In this document: piece after piece, positions 40,343 through 42,839 of the stretch | Layout of the letters: every line of letters begins with the position of its first letter | Numbering within the stretch: position 1 is the first letter of the stretch | Assembly: GCA_013812505.1 (NCBI GenBank) | Contig: JACCTH010000024.1 | Coordinates: 1-42,839, forward strand | Direction: 5' to 3' | Length of the DNA: 42,839 bases | From: Acidimicrobiia bacterium | GTDB lineage: Bacteria > Actinomycetota > Acidimicrobiia > Spongiisociales > ZC4RG35 | The notes under the pieces: model-generated | The model's input: only the letters and a program-made list of their open reading frames with translations | Told to the model about the DNA's origin: nothing | Database searches by the model: none | Made by a program: the position numbers and the translations under genes

Positions 40343-42515
40343 CTCCGCGCTGATTGAAAAGCCGGAGACCGCCGCCGCCGATCCCCGTCCCAAACGGTCC
40401 GCGGCGGCTCTGATCGGGCCGCTGGGAGCGCTGGGTGCCCTGGGGGCCGTCTTGTTGGGCTACCTCGGCACTATCCCTGAGGTAATCGAGCCCGAAGTGG
40501 GCCGCCTCGTCTTCGTCCACGTGCCTCCATGGGTGCAAGTGGTTTTCTATGTGACCACCGCCGCCTTCATCGCCCTGGCTGGCGCCCTTTTTGCGATGCG
40601 GGCACGCTCCTGGGACCGAGGGCAACCCGATCGACGCTGGGGCCGCTTCGGCGAGCGGATGCGTCAGCTCTTCAGGGGAGTGTCGATGCAAACCCTCCTC
40701 CGCGACCGAGCGGCGGGCCTGATGCACTCGATGATCTACTTCGGTTTCCTCATCCTGTTTGCCGGAACTGTGACTTTGGAGATCGACCACCTGGTACCCA
40801 ACAACCTCAAGTTTCTCGAGGGCGGCGTCTATCTCGGCTACTCGTTGATCCTCGACCTCGCCTCCCTCATGTTCCTGGGCGGCCTGGCCTGGGCCGTGTT
40901 TCGTCGATACCTGCAGAGGCCGTGGCGGATTCGATCAAAGACCAAGCCCGAGGACGGCTGGATCCTTTTCACCTTGGCGTTTACCGGAATCTCGGGCCTG
41001 GTGGTCGAGGCCGCTCGCATCTCGCTCGAAGCCAGACCCGCGTTTGAAAGATGGTCAATCGTTGGCTATCCGCTGTCGTTCTTGGTGCCGAGCTCGACTG
41101 CTGGCACCGTGCACCTCAGCTCTTGGATCCTGCATGCGGCCGCCTTCCTGGCGTTCTTGGTGGTCCTGCCGACCACCAAGCTTCGTCACATGCTGACCAG
41201 CCCAACCAACATGTTTCTCTCCCCCCGGGAGCGGCCCAAGGGAGCGATGCGGGCGGTGGTGAACCTGGCTGAAGTCGAAGACATCGACACGATCGGCGCC
41301 TCGGTGGTGAGCGACTTCACCTGGAAGCAGCTCTTTGACACCGACGCTTGCACCATTTGCGGGCGGTGCACCTCGGTATGCCCAGCGAGCATCACCGGCA
41401 AGCCACTCGATCCCCGCGAGATGGTCCTCAAAGTGGGAGAGGTGGCGGCGATTACGGCTGGAATTTCGCCCCCAGTCGGACTCGTCGAAGGGATCGAAAT
41501 CGACGGGGCGAGCGTGTTGCAAAGGGTGCGGCCAGAGGAGGTTTGGTCGTGCACCTCCTGTCGGGCTTGTGATGAGATCTGCCCGGTCAACATCGAGATC
41601 CTCGACCGCATTCTCGATATCCGTCGCTACCTCACGATGATGGAATCCTCTTTCCCCAACGAGCTCTCCAAGGCGTTCGTGGCGATGGAGAACCAGGGGA
41701 ATCCTTGGGGCATAAGCCGCGAGAGACGCTCGGCGTGGGCAGAAAAACTCGACTTCCCCGTTCCGGTGCTTGGACTCGACACCGACCACGCCGAATACCT
41801 CTGGTTCGTCGGTTGCGCCGGATCTTTCGATGACCGCAACACTGCGGTCTCGGTGGCCCTGGCCAAGCTTTTGCATGAGGCGGGGATCGACTTTGCGATC
41901 CTCGGGCCCCGAGAGGCCTGCAACGGCGATCCCGCTCGCCGGGCCGGGAACGAGTATCTCTGGCAGCAGCTCGCCACCGCCAACATCGAGACCTTCTCGG
42001 AGCTCTCGGTCCAGAAGATCATCACCCAATGCCCGCATTGCTTCAACACCTTCGCCAACGAGTATCCGCAGATGGGCGGGGAGTACGAGGTCGTGCACCA
42101 TTCTCAACTGTTGGCCGAGCTGTTGACCAAGAAGGCCGTGTCCTCTCGCGGTGGTAGCAAGGGCAGGACCGTCACCTATCACGACCCCTGTTTCCTCGGT
42201 CGGCACAACGACGTCTATCTCGCCCCCCGCGAGGTGGCAGCCGCCGCCGGTGGCGAGCTGGTGGAGATGCCCCGACACGGGAACCGGGCCCTGTGTTGTG
42301 GAGCGGGCGGGGCGCGCTTTTGGATGGAGGAGCACACTGGCAAGAAGGTCAACATCGAAAGAGCGGAAGAGGCCCTGGCAACGGGTGCCAGCGAGATCGC
42401 AGTCGCCTGTCCGTTTTGCTACGTGATGCTCGACGACGGGGTCAAGGAACTAGGCAAGGGCGATGAGGTGAGGGTTCGCGACCTGGCGATGATGCTCTTG
42501 GAAGAGCCTGACTAG
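40329..42515 (+). CDS. Membrane-bound Fe-S oxidoreductase (HdrD/GlcF-like)
   Basis: A 728-residue respiratory protein from TTG 40329. The N-terminal 300 residues are a NarI-like membrane domain with about six helices. Then two 4Fe-4S motifs: CTICGRCTSVCP (residues 340-351) and CTSCRACDEICP (about 407-418). The C-terminal half has two CCG domains: GCAGSFDDRN with CPHCFNTF, then DPCFLGRH with ALCCGAGGARFW. Such proteins move electrons between quinone and a flavoprotein (for example electron-transfer flavoprotein or an FadE dehydrogenase). Its start overlaps pspA by 14 bases, so it closes the operon. The partner flavoprotein is not in the window. Confidence 0.88.
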   Translation: MASPDSALIEKPETAAADPRPKRSAAALIGPLGALGALGAVLLGYLGTIPEVIEPEVGRLVFVHVPPWVQVVFYVTTAAFIALAGALFAMRARSWDRGQPDRRWGRFGERMRQLFRGVSMQTLLRDRAAGLMHSMIYFGFLILFAGTVTLEIDHLVPNNLKFLEGGVYLGYSLILDLASLMFLGGLAWAVFRRYLQRPWRIRSKTKPEDGWILFTLAFTGISGLVVEAARISLEARPAFERWSIVGYPLSFLVPSSTAGTVHLSSWILHAAAFLAFLVVLPTTKLRHMLTSPTNMFLSPRERPKGAMRAVVNLAEVEDIDTIGASVVSDFTWKQLFDTDACTICGRCTSVCPASITGKPLDPREMVLKVGEVAAITAGISPPVGLVEGIEIDGASVLQRVRPEEVWSCTSCRACDEICPVNIEILDRILDIRRYLTMMESSFPNELSKAFVAMENQGNPWGISRERRSAWAEKLDFPVPVLGLDTDHAEYLWFVGCAGSFDDRNTAVSVALAKLLHEAGIDFAILGPREACNGDPARRAGNEYLWQQLATANIETFSELSVQKIITQCPHCFNTFANEYPQMGGEYEVVHHSQLLAELLTKKAVSSRGGSKGRTVTYHDPCFLGRHNDVYLAPREVAAAAGGELVEMPRHGNRALCCGAGGARFWMEEHTGKKVNIERAEEALATGASEIAVACPFCYVMLDDGVKELGKGDEVRVRDLAMMLLEEPD

Positions 42516-42612
42516 TCCACCTGCACCAATCTCCAAAATAGCCCTGGCAGCCCCGGCAGCCGACCTTAGATTGACTCTGGGAGTTGGAAACTACATGGGA
42601 GGTTGGGGCGAA

Positions 42613-42839
42613 ATGGCAGATAATCCAGTTTGTGCGCCGAACAGCCACAGCTATGTGGCAAAGGGAATGCGCCTACGGTGCACAAAGTGTGGTGCGATCC
42701 AAATCGATCTGAGAGCTGCTCAGTCGCGGGCCGATGAAGCGATCCGGGTGTTTCGTTCGCGTCGACCCACCGTGTTCTCGCTGACGAATCCGGATTTCCA
42801 GCCGGACACGGGTCCAAGGCCGCCGTTTCGGCGTCCCCG
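42613..42839 (+). CDS. Partial CxxC-containing small protein at right edge
   Basis: ATG 42613 has GGGAGG nine bases upstream and stays open to the edge. It reads MADNPVCAPNSHSYVAKGMR, then LRCTKCGAIQIDLRAAQSRA with a CxxC, and continues as a polar, Arg-rich stretch. CAPNSHSYV with RCTKCG looks like a zinc-ribbon-like head. The end is outside the window, and I do not recognise the family. Confidence 0.5.
   Translation, partial: MADNPVCAPNSHSYVAKGMRLRCTKCGAIQIDLRAAQSRADEAIRVFRSRRPTVFSLTNPDFQPDTGPRPPFRRP

Noticed and set aside
41055..42335. 426-codon minus-strand frame over the Fe-S oxidoreductase
   Set aside because: The opposite strand carries complete Fe-S and CCG motifs; the antisense frame is a by-product of GC-rich codon use.

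Overview
The window is GC-rich DNA with dense, short-spaced genes, many GTG/TTG starts and frequent 4-base ATGA/GTGA gene overlaps. The gene set points to a high-GC actinobacterium: an MCC-type acyl-CoA carboxylase pair, PspA, TIGR03084-like and DUF4230-like proteins, and an exported protein with three S-layer-homology repeats of a kind I associate with Acidimicrobiia. The class-level placement is an inference; nothing here (no rRNA) proves it.

Left part (1-9.94 kb) is accessory. It starts with a frameshifted unknown gene (138-826) and a SAM methyltransferase (1117-1863). A six-gene minus-strand operon (6700-1962) follows: ABC ATPase, two membrane proteins, ECF sigma factor, a membrane anti-sigma-like protein and a second ABC ATPase. 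Next come a 78-bp dyad (6912-6989), a small RHH-like/coiled-coil/SEC-C protein, an excisionase-like HTH protein, an XRE-type regulator and a tyrosine integrase that runs toward the 3' end of a tRNA-Lys gene (9866-9940, minus). This is the end of an integrative element inserted at tRNA-Lys; its other end was not found.

9.97-19.1 kb holds metabolic and repair genes. The most striking is a fusion of an endonuclease IV-like TIM barrel with a LigD-type polymerase domain (9972-11816). Then come a frameshifted VOC gene, a HisA-like/VOC fusion with an altered catalytic residue, an NAD(P)-binding protein coupled to a P5C-dehydrogenase-like aldehyde dehydrogenase, and, divergently, a molybdopterin oxidoreductase overlapping a MetY-type sulfhydrylase.

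19.1-28.3 kb: a VapBC pair, an alpha/beta hydrolase, a PlsY homologue, a UPF0104-type membrane protein, a broken MerR/GyrI regulator, a TIGR03084-like protein, TypA, a frameshifted hydroxyisobutyrate-dehydrogenase-like gene, a DUF4230-like protein and a frameshifted serine hydrolase.

28.3-35 kb carries the two subunits of an acyl-CoA carboxylase, biotin carboxylase/BCCP at 28347-30293 and carboxyltransferase at 33267-34859. Between them lie an SLH-repeat protein, a redoxin with a perfect 26-bp palindrome abutting its start codon, and a truncated four-helix-bundle (S23-like) gene next to a heptanucleotide repeat.

35.1-42.8 kb is one plus-strand run with tiny gaps or overlaps: DUF4388-like protein, uridine kinase, ProC, proline dehydrogenase, a TPM-like membrane protein, PspA and a membrane Fe-S oxidoreductase. 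A partial CxxC protein runs off the right edge. Five otherwise well-preserved genes carry frameshifts or a nonsense codon, so either this genome is accumulating recent pseudogenes or the assembly has indel errors.
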